Origin: Gymnodinialimonas sp. 57CJ19
Lineage (GTDB): Bacteria; Pseudomonadota; Alphaproteobacteria; Rhodobacterales; Rhodobacteraceae
Direction: 5' to 3'
NCBI RefSeq assembly: GCF_038396845.1
Contig: NZ_CP151587.1
Location: forward strand, 780,001 to 844,000
DNA: 64,000 nt
Positions 37,297-47,800 of this stretch are shown here, in pieces. Numbering within the stretch: position 1 is the stretch's first letter; each line of letters starts with the position of its first letter. A program made the position numbers and the translations under genes. The notes beneath the pieces were generated by a model. That model ran no database searches and was not told the DNA's origin. It worked only from the letters and a program-made list of their open reading frames with translations.

Positions 37297-38838
37297 CTAA
37301 TCCAACCACACTTCGACCCTCCGATTCACTGCGCGGCCCCATTCGGTGTCGTCGCAGGCCATCGGCATCGCTTCGCCGAAGCCGACGGAAACCATCTCTA
37401 CCCGCTCGCCCCCCGCGATCGCAGCGGCCAACACGGCGTCCCTTACGACCCCCGCCCTGCGCAGCGATAGCCGTGCATTCACCACCGACGGTCCGTCACT
37501 GTCCGAGAAACCCGCAAAAATCAGCTGTCGCCCATCAAAGGCTCCGCGCTCCACTGCTGCAGCCAACCGCCCGACCGAGGCTCGGGACTGGATGTCCAAC
37601 GCCGCCCCACCGGGGTTGAACCGCAATGTCGTGGACAGACGTTCAGCGGTGCCCAACACCTCCATCACATGCTGGAGATCGTCCAGGCCCACGTCTTCGC
37701 CCGCGGCGCGAATGGCGTTGCCAAGCCTCTCTCCCTGCAACGCCAGCGGCGTGCGGGTCAGAAGCTGGTTCACAAACCCCGCCTCCGCCACATGGGTTTC
37801 GGCCAGTTCGGTTTCCGTAAACGCCAGAAACTGCCGGACCAGCAGCGGCAAGCGACGGGGTGCTAGGTACATATAGACCGGCGCGGTCAGGGGGTAATCT
37901 TCGGCCTTCACTGCGTCGACACTGGCGCTCAGCGGGAAGCCACATTGGCCTATCAGCGGCACCGCGCGGGCCGGGCCCACGCCGGATCGCGCGGTGATGC
38001 CCACCGCATAAGCATCGTGGGCGACGGCAATCGCCAAGGCTTCGGCGCTTTCGTGGCGGATGATCTCTGGCCCCACTTCGGCATCCGAGGGCAGCAGTAC
38101 CCGTGCCTCGAAGGCTTGCGACAGGCCCAAGCCGGGGGCCAACATATGCAGGGCGACAGGCGCGTCGGGGCCGTCCAACTCTTGCCAGTTCACTACCTCT
38201 CCCGAAAACAGCCGCGCCACGTCCGGCAGGGACAACGCGTTTATCGGGTTGTGCCCAGAGACCACCGGCACCAGCGCATCCAGTGCCAAAACGCGCACCC
38301 GGTCGTCCAGCGGCGGGTCGTCGGGGCTTGCGGCCTCGGAGGCGGCCACTTCGGCGCGGGAAGGCTCGCGCAGGGCCAGCGCGATGTCCGCCTCATCGTT
38401 CAGCAGCGCCAGAAACCCGTCATCGGTGCTGCCCGGCGTCACCGCGAAGCGGGCCGCCGCTGATCCATCGGCGCGGCGCAAGACGTAGTCGGTTCCCTCC
38501 TCCACCGAGACCTGCATCCCTTGGGAGTGCGCGAAGGCCTCTAACAACTCCGGCAAAAGCCCTTCGGCCACCGTAGCGGCTCCAGCCACGCGGGCTTCGG
38601 CGACGAAGTTAGTCAAATCCGGGCAGCCCGGCCCGGCGCAAGACACGCCTTCTGCCGATACGGTCAGCGCGCCATAGACCGTGTCCAAGCGGTAGAACGC
38701 CCCGTCGTAAGAGATCAGGTTGCCTTCAAGCTCTACCGACCCGTCCAGCGAGCGTAATTCCACATCCTGTGCGGCGACAGGCCCGATCAGGCATGAAAAA
38801 AGGGCGGCCCCAAGGACCGCCCAAAGATGGTTCGACAT
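37297..38838 (-). CDS. PstS-like substrate-binding domain fused to OmpA domain
   Basis: A 513-residue exported protein with signal peptide (MSNHLWAVLGAALFSCLIGP). Residues about 80-350 resemble phosphate-binding (PBP-like) domains: VVSGHNPINALSLPDVARLFSGEV and YPLTAPVYMYLAPRR are typical of PstS-like proteins. The C-terminus (about 400-513) is an OmpA peptidoglycan-binding domain (IFAGFSDSDGPSVVNARLSL, NRRVEVWLD). A fusion of ligand-binding and wall-binding parts suggests an envelope-tethered sensor or receptor, not a transport subunit. No pst genes are nearby. Confidence 0.88.
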   Translation of the reverse strand: MSNHLWAVLGAALFSCLIGPVAAQDVELRSLDGSVELEGNLISYDGAFYRLDTVYGALTVSAEGVSCAGPGCPDLTNFVAEARVAGAATVAEGLLPELLEAFAHSQGMQVSVEEGTDYVLRRADGSAAARFAVTPGSTDDGFLALLNDEADIALALREPSRAEVAASEAASPDDPPLDDRVRVLALDALVPVVSGHNPINALSLPDVARLFSGEVVNWQELDGPDAPVALHMLAPGLGLSQAFEARVLLPSDAEVGPEIIRHESAEALAIAVAHDAYAVGITARSGVGPARAVPLIGQCGFPLSASVDAVKAEDYPLTAPVYMYLAPRRLPLLVRQFLAFTETELAETHVAEAGFVNQLLTRTPLALQGERLGNAIRAAGEDVGLDDLQHVMEVLGTAERLSTTLRFNPGGAALDIQSRASVGRLAAAVERGAFDGRQLIFAGFSDSDGPSVVNARLSLRRAGVVRDAVLAAAIAGGERVEMVSVGFGEAMPMACDDTEWGRAVNRRVEVWLD

Positions 38839-38860
38839 GCGAAAACCCGGTGCGTTGGCC

Positions 38861-39862
38861 TCAATTCAAGGCGAGTCTCAGGTCGTCCAGCAAGTTTTGC
38901 AAGACCAGAACGTCACCCACCGCGTCGCAGGACGGGACGGTGAAGGTCAGCTCGGTCACATCAACAGGATTGCCGGCCTCGGCCCGCAGGGTCCGGGCCA
39001 ACACGTTGCGGGTGCAATTGGCCTGCGTCACGGGTGCATCAATCGACAAGCGCACGCTGTCACCTTCGCGCAAAGTGGCGCGGGGCAATGTGTAGATCTG
39101 CGCAACGCTGACGCCCGTATCCACTGTTGTCAGAAAGCCACCATTGCCGGACGTCGCGGCCTCGGGGCTGGCGGGGGCATCTTGCCAAACGTGGCCCGGC
39201 CCTCCGAACGTGGCGCCGAATTCCATCGCGTGCAATTCCAACCCCATGTTGCCCAACCAGCTCAGTCCGATCCGGTCATAGTCGCGCAGATCAGGCAGGC
39301 CGACCAGGACGGTCTCTGTCAGATCATCATCAAAGCTGACCGAGAAGAAGGCAGGCGTCTCAAAGGCGGGGATATCAAGGGTCAGCAGGCCAAGGGCATC
39401 GGTGTTGGCAGCGATCTGCAAGCCAGAGTGCTCTATCGTGACCGCTGCATCGGTACGGCACGGGGCCATCACATCCAGCGCCACCATGGCCGCTGGCATA
39501 GCCGTTGCCGTGACCGAGATATCGCAGGGCAGGCCAAGGGGGCTAAGCTCTGTTTCTTCGGTGATCGGGGCATTGGGCGTGGGCAATGGATCGTCGAAAG
39601 AGGCCGGGACAACCGTCGCCTCGGGGGCAAGAGCTTGCTCTGCCATGGGCAGGGTCACGTCGCTTTGCTCGATCAACGGCAATTGCGGGGCCATCGACCG
39701 CGCCGGGCGCGAAGACGAGGTTAACGTCTGTTCTTCAACAAAATGATTAATTTCTTGGGACGGATTAGGGCCCTCAATCCAGCCCGATTCCATCGCGTAT
39801 AAGGCACCGCCAAGAACCATAGTGCCGCCTGCAGCCACACGAATAACTAGGGAATTCAGCAT
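38861..39862 (-). CDS. Membrane-anchored protein of unknown function next to secA
   Basis: A 333-residue protein with one N-terminal anchor (MLNSLVIRVAAGGTMVLGGA), a Ser/Pro-rich linker and a C-terminal beta-rich part with Cys residues. ATG 39862 (GGAG upstream) is chosen over an in-frame TTG at 39883. It lies downstream of secA on the same strand and is 22 bases from the PstS-like/OmpA gene. I recognise no domain; location is the only hint of an export-related role. Confidence 0.75.
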   Translation of the reverse strand: MLNSLVIRVAAGGTMVLGGALYAMESGWIEGPNPSQEINHFVEEQTLTSSSRPARSMAPQLPLIEQSDVTLPMAEQALAPEATVVPASFDDPLPTPNAPITEETELSPLGLPCDISVTATAMPAAMVALDVMAPCRTDAAVTIEHSGLQIAANTDALGLLTLDIPAFETPAFFSVSFDDDLTETVLVGLPDLRDYDRIGLSWLGNMGLELHAMEFGATFGGPGHVWQDAPASPEAATSGNGGFLTTVDTGVSVAQIYTLPRATLREGDSVRLSIDAPVTQANCTRNVLARTLRAEAGNPVDVTELTFTVPSCDAVGDVLVLQNLLDDLRLALN

Positions 39863-39985
39863 CTCCGGGACACTCCACCTCAAAATCTCAAGGGGTGGGT
39901 ATCTTTCATTACTGGGGCATCAATGTGCCGGAAATGCACGGAATCCGGGGCGGATTGTCTGAAGTCTTCTCAGTTTTGCCGCAAA

Positions 39986-39999
39986 GGGCTGAACAGCCC
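39986..39999 (-). terminator. Hairpin after secA
   Basis: GGGCT-GAAC-AGCCC between secA and the next gene; on the minus strand it is followed by TTTGC. A weak terminator at best. Confidence 0.45.
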
Positions 40000-40019
40000 C
40001 CTGCGACACCGATTCGCTG

Positions 40020-42719
40020 CTATGAAAGCCGCCCGTGGCAATGTTTGAACTTCTTGCCAGACCCACAGGGGCAATCGTCGTTGCGACCGGGATTGCCCCA
40101 TGTGCTTGGGTCATCCTCCACGAAACCGGGCTTGGCATCCACGAAAGCCTCTGCCTCGGCATTGCCTGCCGTGGTACCGCCGCCCGCAGCCGCTTGCTGT
40201 TGACGCAGTTGCGCCAGAAGCTGCTCTTGCTGCTCAGGGGTTAGCGGCTGGATGCGGGCCAGTTTCTCGGTCACATCGGCGCGCAGACTGTCGAGCATCG
40301 ATTCGAACAGCGTGAAGCTGTCGGTCTTGTATTCGTTCAGCGGATCGCGCTGCGCGTAACCCCGGAACCCCACGACCGACCGCAGATGTTCCAGCGCCAG
40401 CAGATGTTCCTGCCACTTCTGGTCGATGGTTTGCAGCAGGATCTGCTTTTCGATGTTACGCATCTGCTCGGGGCCGAATTGCGCCGCCTTGGAGGCCATG
40501 TATTCGTCTGCCGCGCGTTCCAGCCGTGCCGTCGCTTCTTCTTGATCGACGCCGTCTTCGTCGGCCCAGGTCTCGATCGGCAGATCAAGGCCAAGCACCT
40601 TTTGCGCGGCCTCTTTCAGGCCGTGTACGTCCCATTGGTCCGCATAGGACTTGGGTGGCATGTAGGTGTCGATCATGTCTTCGATCACCTGATCGCGCAT
40701 GTCCTTGGCGACTTCGGCGATGTCTTCGGCGCCCATGATCTCGCGGCGCTGCGCAAAGACAACCTTCCGCTGGTCGTTCATCACGTCGTCGAATTTCAGC
40801 AATTGCTTACGGATGTCGAAGTTGCGGCCTTCGACCTTCGCTTGCGCGCGCTCCAGCGATTTGTTGACCCAGGGGTGAACGATCGCCTCGCCCTCTTTCA
40901 TGCCGAGGGTGTTGAGCATCTTGTCCAACCGTTCCGACCCGAAAATACGCATCAGGTCGTCTTCCAGCGACAGGAAGAAGCTGGATTGGCCGGGGTCGCC
41001 CTGGCGACCGGAACGACCGCGCAGCTGGTTGTCGATGCGGCGGCTTTCGTGACGCTCGGTGGCCAGAACATAGAGGCCGCCCGCATCTTTCACCGCCTGT
41101 TCGGCGGCCACGTGTTCGGCTTCCATCCGCTCGCGGATTTCTTCGGGGTCGGCATCGGGATTGGCAGCGATGGCTTCCATGATCTGGAACTCGAGGTTCC
41201 CGCCCAGTTTGATATCGGTGCCGCGGCCGGCCATGTTTGTGGCGATGGTGATCGCACCCAACTTGCCTGCATCGGCAACGATCTTGGCTTCTTGCTCGTG
41301 CTGGCGGGCGTTCAGGATCGAATGGGGCAGGCCCGCTTCGGTAAGCATCTGGCCCAACATCTCGGATTTCTCGATCGAGGTGGTGCCGACCAGAACCGGC
41401 TGACCCTTGGCGTGGGCTTCGCGGATGGTTTCGACGATGGCGGCGTATTTCTCGGCCCCGGTGCGATAAACGGCATCGTCGTCGTCAATCCGCGCAATGC
41501 CGCGGTTGGTGGGGATCTCCACAACGCCAAGGCCATAGATGTCGGCAAATTCTTCGGCCTCGGTGGTGGCCGTGCCGGTCATGCCGCCGAGGGTCTTATA
41601 CAGGCGGAAGTAGTTCTGGAACGTCACCGAGGCGAGCGTCACGTTTTCGGGCTGGATCTTGCAGCCTTCCTTGGCCTCAATCGCTTGGTGCAGACCTTCG
41701 GACATGCGGCGTCCGGGCATCATGCGGCCGGTGAATTCATCGACCAGAACAACCTCGCCGTCGCGGACGATGTATTCCTTGTCCTTGGAAAACACCTTGT
41801 GCGCCCGCAGGGCGTTGGTCACGTGGTGAACGATGGTGGTCGACTCTGGATCATAAAGCGACTGGCCTTCGGGCAGGATACCTTCGGCAGAAAGCGTTTC
41901 TTCAAGGAAGTCGTTGCCTTCGTCGGTGAAAGTCGCTTGCCGGGTCTTTTCGTCCAGCGTGTAGTGTTCTTCGCGCACCAAGGGGATGATCTTGTCGATG
42001 GACAGATACAAATCACTGCGGTCCTGGGTCGGACCCGAAATAATCAGCGGCGTCCGCGCCTCGTCGATCAGGATGCTGTCCACCTCATCCACAATCGCGA
42101 AGTTGTGACCGCGCTGGGCCATCTCGGCGATGGAGCCGCGCATGTTGTCGCGCAGATAGTCAAAGCCCAACTCGTTGTTGGTCGCGTAGGTGATATCGCA
42201 GGCGTAGGCTTGGCGTTTCTCGGCGTCGGGCTGGCGCGGGTAGACAACACCCGTTGTCATGCCGAGCGCGGTAAACACCTTGCCCATCCATTCGCTGTCC
42301 CGCTTGGCGAGGTAATCGTTCACCGTCACCACGTGGACGCCTTCGCCTGTCAGCGCGTTCAGATAGGCGGGGAAGGTGGCCACAAGGGTCTTGCCCTCGC
42401 CGGTTTTCATCTCGGCAATGTTGCCACGATGCAGGAACAGGCCGCCCATCATCTGCACGTCAAAGGCCCGCAGCCCCAAGGCCCGCTTGGCAGCTTCGCG
42501 GCAATTGGCAAAGGCTTCGGGCAGCAAGTCATCAAGGCTTTCGCCGTTCAGGGCGCGGTTACGAAGCTCATCGGTCTTGGCGATGATGCCAGCGTCGTCC
42601 AGCGCCTCGAACTCGGGCTCCATATCATTGATCTTTGCGATGATCGGTCGGACGGCTTTCACCATGCGGTCGTTTGGCGATCCAAACACCTTTTTCGCAA
42701 TCGTTCCCAGTCCGAGCAT
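40020..42719 (-). CDS. secA: Preprotein translocase subunit SecA
   Basis: A 899-residue ATPase motor of the Sec translocon. Walker A is MKTGEGKT, Walker B region [17 protein letters not shown], helicase motifs [19 protein letters not shown] and [11 protein letters not shown], and the C-terminal zinc motif [14 protein letters not shown] that binds SecB. ATG 42719 ([13 protein letters not shown]) is preferred to a TTG three codons upstream. Divergent from a parvulin gene. Confidence 0.98.
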   Translation of the reverse strand: MLGLGTIAKKVFGSPNDRMVKAVRPIIAKINDMEPEFEALDDAGIIAKTDELRNRALNGESLDDLLPEAFANCREAAKRALGLRAFDVQMMGGLFLHRGNIAEMKTGEGKTLVATFPAYLNALTGEGVHVVTVNDYLAKRDSEWMGKVFTALGMTTGVVYPRQPDAEKRQAYACDITYATNNELGFDYLRDNMRGSIAEMAQRGHNFAIVDEVDSILIDEARTPLIISGPTQDRSDLYLSIDKIIPLVREEHYTLDEKTRQATFTDEGNDFLEETLSAEGILPEGQSLYDPESTTIVHHVTNALRAHKVFSKDKEYIVRDGEVVLVDEFTGRMMPGRRMSEGLHQAIEAKEGCKIQPENVTLASVTFQNYFRLYKTLGGMTGTATTEAEEFADIYGLGVVEIPTNRGIARIDDDDAVYRTGAEKYAAIVETIREAHAKGQPVLVGTTSIEKSEMLGQMLTEAGLPHSILNARQHEQEAKIVADAGKLGAITIATNMAGRGTDIKLGGNLEFQIMEAIAANPDADPEEIRERMEAEHVAAEQAVKDAGGLYVLATERHESRRIDNQLRGRSGRQGDPGQSSFFLSLEDDLMRIFGSERLDKMLNTLGMKEGEAIVHPWVNKSLERAQAKVEGRNFDIRKQLLKFDDVMNDQRKVVFAQRREIMGAEDIAEVAKDMRDQVIEDMIDTYMPPKSYADQWDVHGLKEAAQKVLGLDLPIETWADEDGVDQEEATARLERAADEYMASKAAQFGPEQMRNIEKQILLQTIDQKWQEHLLALEHLRSVVGFRGYAQRDPLNEYKTDSFTLFESMLDSLRADVTEKLARIQPLTPEQQEQLLAQLRQQQAAAGGGTTAGNAEAEAFVDAKPGFVEDDPSTWGNPGRNDDCPCGSGKKFKHCHGRLS

Positions 42720-42943
42720 ACTTATCAACCTCTATCACGACCTCTAAGGCGGGCCGTCGCCGTCTGAACAATTCGTGTGGCCCCTCGGGTTGTTAGACCC
42801 TGCGGCGCGGTCTACCTATAGCGCCAACGGTCAATCCCGGGGCTCGTGTAACCCGTAAGCGAGATAAGGGGCGGCCTGATGATAGTCAACGTAAGGCGAT
42901 CCTGCCTTTTGGGATGGTCGCTCCACACAAAGGAATTTCGTCC

Positions 42944-43783
42944 ATGAAGAAGCTTTTAGCCTCGGTCAGCCTTGTCGCTGCTCTTGCCGCGCCGGCCTAT
43001 GCCGATGGTCACGCCAGCGCCGAGACCGTTTTGGCCACCGTAAACGGCAACGACATCACCGTGGGCCACCTGATCGCCATGCGTCAGATGTTGCCAGCCG
43101 AATACCAGCAACTGCCCGATGAGGTGCTGTTTGAAGGCATGCTGGAACAGTTGATTCAACAGCAAGTGTTGGCCGATGAAGCCGAAGGCAACGTCACCCG
43201 CGCGATGGAATTGGGTCTGGAAAACGAACGCCGTGCCTTCCTTGCTGCCATGTATATGGACGATGTCGCCATGGCCGATCTGGGCGACGAAGAACTGCAA
43301 GCTGCCTATGATGAGGCGTACGGCTCGGTCGAGCCTACCACCGAATACAACGCCGCCCACATCCTTCTGGAAGGTCAGGAAGATGCGGAAAACATGCTGG
43401 TCGAGCTGGAAGCAGGCGCAGATTTCGCCGAACTCGCGGCTGAAAATTCCATAGGCCCCTCGGGTCCGAACGGCGGCGCGCTGGGTTGGTTCACCGCGGG
43501 CATGATGGTGCCCGAATTTGAAGCAGCCGTGTTCGAGCTGGAGCCGGGCGAAGTTTCTGCCCCCGTGCAGACGCAGTTTGGCTGGCACGTCGTGTTGCTG
43601 AACGAGACCCGTGAACAGGCCGCTCCAACGCTGGAAGATGTCCGCGCCGAGCTGGAAGAGGCCGTGCGCCGCGCCCGCGTCGATGCCCGTCTGGAAGAGC
43701 TGACCGAGGCGGCCGATGTCTCCCGCGCGGAAGTGGAGATTGACCCTGCCATGATCCGCAACCTAGACCTGATCGCGGAATAA
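42944..43783 (+). CDS. Secreted peptidyl-prolyl isomerase (parvulin, PrsA-like)
   Basis: A 279-residue exported PpiC-type foldase with signal peptide (MKKLLASVSLVAALAAPAYA), N-terminal helical chaperone region, PPIC domain about 130-225 (AAHILLEGQEDAENMLVEL, GPNGGALGWFTAGMMVPEFE, TQFGWHVVLLNE) and a coiled C-terminal tail. ATG 42944 has AAGGA about eight bases upstream; an upstream ATG at 42914 would add ten non-signal residues. It should help proteins fold after SecA-dependent export and lies next to secA. Confidence 0.93.
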   Translation: MKKLLASVSLVAALAAPAYADGHASAETVLATVNGNDITVGHLIAMRQMLPAEYQQLPDEVLFEGMLEQLIQQQVLADEAEGNVTRAMELGLENERRAFLAAMYMDDVAMADLGDEELQAAYDEAYGSVEPTTEYNAAHILLEGQEDAENMLVELEAGADFAELAAENSIGPSGPNGGALGWFTAGMMVPEFEAAVFELEPGEVSAPVQTQFGWHVVLLNETREQAAPTLEDVRAELEEAVRRARVDARLEELTEAADVSRAEVEIDPAMIRNLDLIAE

Positions 43784-43804
43784 GCTCAGCAAGGAGAGAC
43801 GCGC

Positions 43805-45079
43805 GTGACTACCCCTAAAACAGATGGGCCAACCGTCTCTCCACTGGCGCCTGCCAGCTTCCCTGAGCTTCCCAAGATTGACGGCGTCCGCTTTGCGGCG
43901 GGCGCTGTTGGCATCAAGAAAGCCAACCGCGTCGATGTGATGCTGGCCGAAATCGCGCCGGGATCGTCGATAGCGGGCGTATTCACCCGCTCTGCCACGC
44001 GGTCCGCCGCTGTGTTGGACTGTCAGGCGAAGCTTGCGGGCCTTTCCGGGGATGAGGGGTTTGCCATTGTCCCGCCAGAGGCGGGCTTTGCAATTGTCGT
44101 GAACTCCGGCAACGCCAATACCTTCACCGGCAAGCGTGGCGTCACCGATGTTGATCTGATCGCCGCCGCCGCCGCTTCCGCACTGGATCTCCCGGCCTCT
44201 CACGTATTCACATCCTCTACCGGTGTGATCGGAGAGCCGCTTCCCGCCACCAAGATCACCGACGCTTTGCCCAAGATTGCCGCCAGCCTTGATGCCAGCG
44301 CGACCGAACCCGCCGCCCGCGCCATCATGACGACGGACACGTTCCCCAAAGGCGCTGTGACCACGCTGGACCTTGATGGCACGCCGGTGACGATCATGGG
44401 ATTCGCCAAGGGCTCGGGTATGATCGCGCCGGATATGGCGACGATGTTGGGCTATATCTTCACCGATGCCGCCATTGCGCCCGCTGCGCTGCAAGCGATG
44501 CTGTCGGCCTGTAACGTGCAAAGCTTCAACGCCGTGACGGTAGATAGCGATACTTCCACGTCCGACACCGTGTTGATGGCTGCCACGGGCCTCGCTGGTA
44601 ACGCGCCGCTCACCGCGCCGCATGAAGGTTTTCAGGCCGCGCTTTTGACGGTGATGCAAGACCTCGCCCACCAAATCGTGCGCGACGGCGAAGGGGCCAC
44701 CAAGTTCGTGGAGGTCCGCGTCAGCGGGGCCGATAGCGACGAGGACGCCACCCGCGTTGCCCGTTCCATCGCGAACTCTCCGCTGGTGAAAACCGCCATC
44801 GCGGGCGAGGATCCGAACTGGGGCCGGATCGTCATGGCCGTGGGCAAATCCGGCGCAAAGGCGGACCGGGATCTTCTGACAATCCGCTTCGGCGATATCC
44901 TTGTGGCCGAAAACGGCTGGGTCGCGGAAAGCTACACCGAGGACGCTGGCGCGGCCTATATGAAGCAGCAGGAATTGCTGGTGGATGTCGATCTGGGCGT
45001 TGGCGACGGGGCCGCAACGGTTTGGACCTGCGACCTGACCCACGGCTATATCCAGATCAACGCCGATTACCGATCATGA
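43805..45079 (+). CDS. argJ: Bifunctional ornithine acetyltransferase / N-acetylglutamate synthase ArgJ
   Basis: A 424-residue enzyme of arginine synthesis that moves the acetyl group from N-acetylornithine to glutamate. The self-cleaving nucleophile Thr213 is in [13 protein letters not shown], the oxyanion-loop region is [11 protein letters not shown], and the conserved [17 protein letters not shown] follows. GTG 43805 with AGGAGA upstream is the start. It follows the parvulin gene by 21 bases and its stop overlaps mutT as ATGA. Confidence 0.97.
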   Translation: MTTPKTDGPTVSPLAPASFPELPKIDGVRFAAGAVGIKKANRVDVMLAEIAPGSSIAGVFTRSATRSAAVLDCQAKLAGLSGDEGFAIVPPEAGFAIVVNSGNANTFTGKRGVTDVDLIAAAAASALDLPASHVFTSSTGVIGEPLPATKITDALPKIAASLDASATEPAARAIMTTDTFPKGAVTTLDLDGTPVTIMGFAKGSGMIAPDMATMLGYIFTDAAIAPAALQAMLSACNVQSFNAVTVDSDTSTSDTVLMAATGLAGNAPLTAPHEGFQAALLTVMQDLAHQIVRDGEGATKFVEVRVSGADSDEDATRVARSIANSPLVKTAIAGEDPNWGRIVMAVGKSGAKADRDLLTIRFGDILVAENGWVAESYTEDAGAAYMKQQELLVDVDLGVGDGAATVWTCDLTHGYIQINADYRS

Positions 45080-45474
45080 GCGTCCTTCTGGTGTCCGCTG
45101 TCGCGTTGATTGACCGCGATGGCCGTGTGCTTCTGGCTCAGCGCCCCGAGGGCAAATCCATGGCCGGCCTATGGGAATTTCCCGGCGGTAAGGTCGAAGA
45201 CGGCGAAACCCCGGAACAGGCCCTGATCCGAGAGCTTCAGGAAGAACTGGGCATCGACACCTGGGCCTCTTGCCTCGCGCCGCTGACCTTCGCCAGCCAC
45301 GCCTACGAGAAGTTTCACCTGCTGATGCCTTTGTTCGCTTGCCGCAAATGGGAGGGGATTCCCCAGTCCCGTGAAGGACAGGCGTTGAAGTGGGTGCGTC
45401 CGGCTGAGCTGCGCAACTACCCCATGCCGCCCGCCGACATTCCGCTAATCCCGATCCTGAGGGATTGGCTCTAG
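45076..45474 (+). CDS. mutT: 8-oxo-dGTP diphosphatase MutT (Nudix)
   Basis: A 132-residue Nudix hydrolase that cleans oxidised guanine nucleotides. The Nudix box [20 protein letters not shown] is complete, followed by ELGI. It starts at the ATG overlapping the argJ stop (ATGA); the frame open upstream belongs to argJ. Last gene of the parvulin-argJ-mutT operon. Confidence 0.93.
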   Translation: MSVLLVSAVALIDRDGRVLLAQRPEGKSMAGLWEFPGGKVEDGETPEQALIRELQEELGIDTWASCLAPLTFASHAYEKFHLLMPLFACRKWEGIPQSREGQALKWVRPAELRNYPMPPADIPLIPILRDWL

Positions 45475-45593
45475 ACCAGCATTCAAAGAGATTTTCGGAA
45501 AATTTTCGAGAATCTTTCAACAATGTCGATTTTTTGAGTGATTTGTTAACCTGTTTGTCTAAACTGTAGACACAGTATCTGGGGAGATGATCT
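45475..45593 (+). promoter_or_regulatory. Leader of the 46-codon ORF with inverted repeat TGTCTA-N5-TAGACA
   Basis: An AT-rich stretch follows mutT. A perfect inverted repeat, TGTCTA-AACTG-TAGACA, lies at 45556-45572, about 20 bases before the GTG start, with GGGGAGA as ribosome site between. This could be an operator for the small gene. No further structure was found. Confidence 0.45.
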
Positions 45594-45734
45594 GTGCTGA
45601 CCACCGTTATTATCGGGACATGTGTGTCCATTCAGGGAAATTTCGTGAAACGTCTGTCCAGTGGTCTAGTCATCGTGCGCGTGGGCAATCAGACGTTCAC
45701 CGGCCGTCCGGTGTCAGAGCTTCAGGCCGCCTGA
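45594..45734 (+). CDS. Putative small protein (46 aa)
   Basis: A GTG-started frame of 46 codons with GGGGAGA about seven bases upstream. The product begins VLTTVIIGTCVSIQGNFV and ends RVGNQTFTGRPVSELQAA. It is hydrophobic at the start, then alternating polar and hydrophobic residues as in a small beta-barrel or SH3-like fold. It stands alone between mutT and hemH, with its own leader repeat and a terminator, which supports it being a true gene. No family is recognised. Confidence 0.55.
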   Translation: MLTTVIIGTCVSIQGNFVKRLSSGLVIVRVGNQTFTGRPVSELQAA

Positions 45735-45810
45735 AAAAAGCGCCAAATCTTTGATTTTATGATTAAAAGCGAGCTTAAGGGCCCGCTTTTCTTGTGCTGA
45801 GGCGCGGCTT
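45735..45810. other. Short gap holding the small-ORF / hemH terminator
   Basis: Apart from the hairpin at 45765-45793 this gap between the two stop codons shows nothing. Confidence 0.5.
45765..45793 (+). terminator. Bidirectional terminator between the small ORF and hemH
   Basis: AAAAGCGAGC (45765-45774) pairs with GCCCGCTTTT (45781-45790) with one mismatch, then CTTG. The A- and T-rich ends serve both strands. Confidence 0.7.
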
Positions 45811-46875
45811 TCAGTCCAACCAGCCGCACAGGTTGTTTTGCACCACGCTGGCCAGCGCTTCCATGTGGGCGTCATCGTCGTTGAGGCAGGGGATATAGGT
45901 GAAGCTCTCGCCGCCCGCTTCCTCAAAGCTTTCACGAATCTCTTCGTTAATCTCTTCCAGCGTCTCGATGCAGTCGGCCGAGAAGGCAGGCGCACATACG
46001 GCTATGGATTTCTTGCCGCGCTCTGCCAGTCGCGCCACCTCTTCCACGGTGTAGGGCTGCAACCATTCCTCTGGCCCAAATTTGGATTGGAAGGTGGTGA
46101 TGATCTGCGTGTCATCCCACCCCAACCGCTCTTTCAGCAGGCGCGTCGTTTTCTGGCAATGGCAATGGTAGGGGTCGCCCTCCATCAGGTAGCGTTGCGG
46201 CACGCCGTGGTAGCTGGCGACAAGGATATCGGGCTTTTTCTCCATCGCCGCATAGGCCCGCTCAATGCTCTGGGCCAGCGCGTCAATATAGAGGGGGTTG
46301 TCAAAATACGCCTCGGTCGTGCGCACCTGTGGTTGCCATTTCACCGACTCCAGGGCGCGGAAGAACTGGTCGCAAGCGGTGGCCGACGTCGCCCCCGCGT
46401 ATTGCGGATAAAGCGGGAAAAACAGGATCTTGGTGCATCCCTGGGCGACCAGCGCATCAACCTTGGATTGGGTCGAGGGGTTGCCGTAGCGCATGCAGTA
46501 GTCGACGATCACATCATCGCCGTAGCGCGCCGCCATCAGCGCCTTCATCTTCGCCGTCTGATCCTTGGTGATCGTGGCCAGAGGCGATTCGCCCGCCTCG
46601 TGGTTCCAGATGGATTTATACGCCGCACCCGAGGTGAAGGGCCGTTTCGACAGGATAATCAGCTGCAACAAAGGCTGCCATTTCCACGCCGGGTAGTCGA
46701 TGACGCGCTTATCGCTCAGGAACTCGCTCAGGTAGCGGCGCATCGACCAGTAATCGTAGTTGTCCGGCGTCCCAAGGTTCGCCAGAAGCACGCCGACCTT
46801 GCCGCGTTTCACCTTCGGGTGGTCGGCAGGTGCATGGGGCAGGGCGGGGGCTTGGGTGTCTTGCATCGGTGTCAT
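45811..46875 (-). CDS. hemH: Ferrochelatase HemH
   Basis: A 354-residue enzyme inserting iron into protoporphyrin IX. Visible family segments are KVGVLLANLGTPDNYDYW, VASYHGVPQRYLMEGDPYHCHC with the catalytic His, and a C-terminal FSADCIETLEEI with Glu. Unusual extra length and C-terminal Cys residues fit the alphaproteobacterial form. ATG 46875 lies two bases after the upstream methyltransferase stop; ATG 46866 is a near alternative. Confidence 0.95.
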   Translation of the reverse strand: MTPMQDTQAPALPHAPADHPKVKRGKVGVLLANLGTPDNYDYWSMRRYLSEFLSDKRVIDYPAWKWQPLLQLIILSKRPFTSGAAYKSIWNHEAGESPLATITKDQTAKMKALMAARYGDDVIVDYCMRYGNPSTQSKVDALVAQGCTKILFFPLYPQYAGATSATACDQFFRALESVKWQPQVRTTEAYFDNPLYIDALAQSIERAYAAMEKKPDILVASYHGVPQRYLMEGDPYHCHCQKTTRLLKERLGWDDTQIITTFQSKFGPEEWLQPYTVEEVARLAERGKKSIAVCAPAFSADCIETLEEINEEIRESFEEAGGESFTYIPCLNDDDAHMEALASVVQNNLCGWLD

Positions 46876-46876
46876 C

Positions 46877-47752
46877 TCAATCTTGTTTGTCGTCTTGCGG
46901 GCGGCTGGGAACGGGCTTTGCGTCCTCGCCAAACTCGGGCACTTTCAACGCATCCGCCAGACGTGACTTGGCCGCACCGGGGCGCAGGGGTTTTTGCTGG
47001 CTGTCGTGGGGCGCCCATCCGGTCAGGAACACCAGCTCGAAGCTGGCGCTGATGCGGTCGTTATCGGCGGGAAACATCTGCGCGTAGATCGCGGCTGTGG
47101 TGGGGAACAGGGCACGGGGCGGAATGGCCCGGTGGCGGCCCGCCAAGGCGTTGGTTTCCCCCATCGCCCGCAGGTCGTGCATCAGCGCGAGGGCACTACC
47201 GTAAGTCACTGTTTTTCTAAGCGTATCTGCCACGGGCAAGGCCAAGCCGGCCCGTTGCAACAGCGCCCCCATATCGCGGACCTCGGCCATCGGCGCGACG
47301 CGGGGCGACAGCCCGCCCATCACTTGGCTTTCGGCCTGTGCCAAAGCTTGCCGCAACTCCGTCAGGGTGCTGCCACCGAAAGCCGCGGACAGGAACAACC
47401 CATCGGGTCGCAACGCACGGGCGCATTGCACCACCTGGCCCACGGGATCATCGGCCCAATGCAGGCCCATGGCGTGCACCACCAGATCATGGGCACCCGG
47501 TTTCAGGTCCAGAGCCTCTGTCATGGGGATGATTGGGGCATTTGGAAGCAATTCGCACCAAATTGTGGGGAAATCGCTCACAATTACCGGGTGCGTAAAC
47601 CTTCTATTAACGTCCTCGAGTCTTTCCTGAAGCTCGGCAATGGCCTCGTCGTGAAGGAACCGCGCGTCTGCAATATGGGCGGTTCGGGTCGCACGGGCGC
47701 GGTGCGCGGCAAGCGCGTTCTGGTCGGTCAGGCGGGGCTGTGGCTGTTGCAA
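46877..47752 (-). CDS. SAM-dependent methyltransferase-like protein (NDUFAF5/BioC-like)
   Basis: A 291-residue protein starting at GTG/ATG region MQQPQPRLTDQNALAAHRAR, the characteristic N-terminus of the NDUFAF5/C20orf7-like family; then ADARFLHDEAIAELQERLEDV, HDLVVHAMGLHWADDPVG and ALRPDGLFLSAAFGG of the class I methyltransferase fold. The glycine-rich SAM motif is weak. In mitochondria the homologue modifies a complex I subunit. It sits directly before hemH in the same operon and opposite to comF. Confidence 0.85.
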   Translation of the reverse strand: MQQPQPRLTDQNALAAHRARATRTAHIADARFLHDEAIAELQERLEDVNRRFTHPVIVSDFPTIWCELLPNAPIIPMTEALDLKPGAHDLVVHAMGLHWADDPVGQVVQCARALRPDGLFLSAAFGGSTLTELRQALAQAESQVMGGLSPRVAPMAEVRDMGALLQRAGLALPVADTLRKTVTYGSALALMHDLRAMGETNALAGRHRAIPPRALFPTTAAIYAQMFPADNDRISASFELVFLTGWAPHDSQQKPLRPGAAKSRLADALKVPEFGEDAKPVPSRPQDDKQD

Positions 47753-47800
47753 ATTGAGGCTCTGCGCAGGGGATCACTGCGCGGTATCTAGGGGACAGGT

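Noticed and set aside
40386..42767. 793-codon plus-strand frame opposite secA
   Set aside because: Mirror of secA caused by high GC; no homology expected
45714..45995. Minus-strand 93-codon frame at the end of hemH
   Set aside because: Alternate frame of hemH; the hemH frame carries the conserved family motifs
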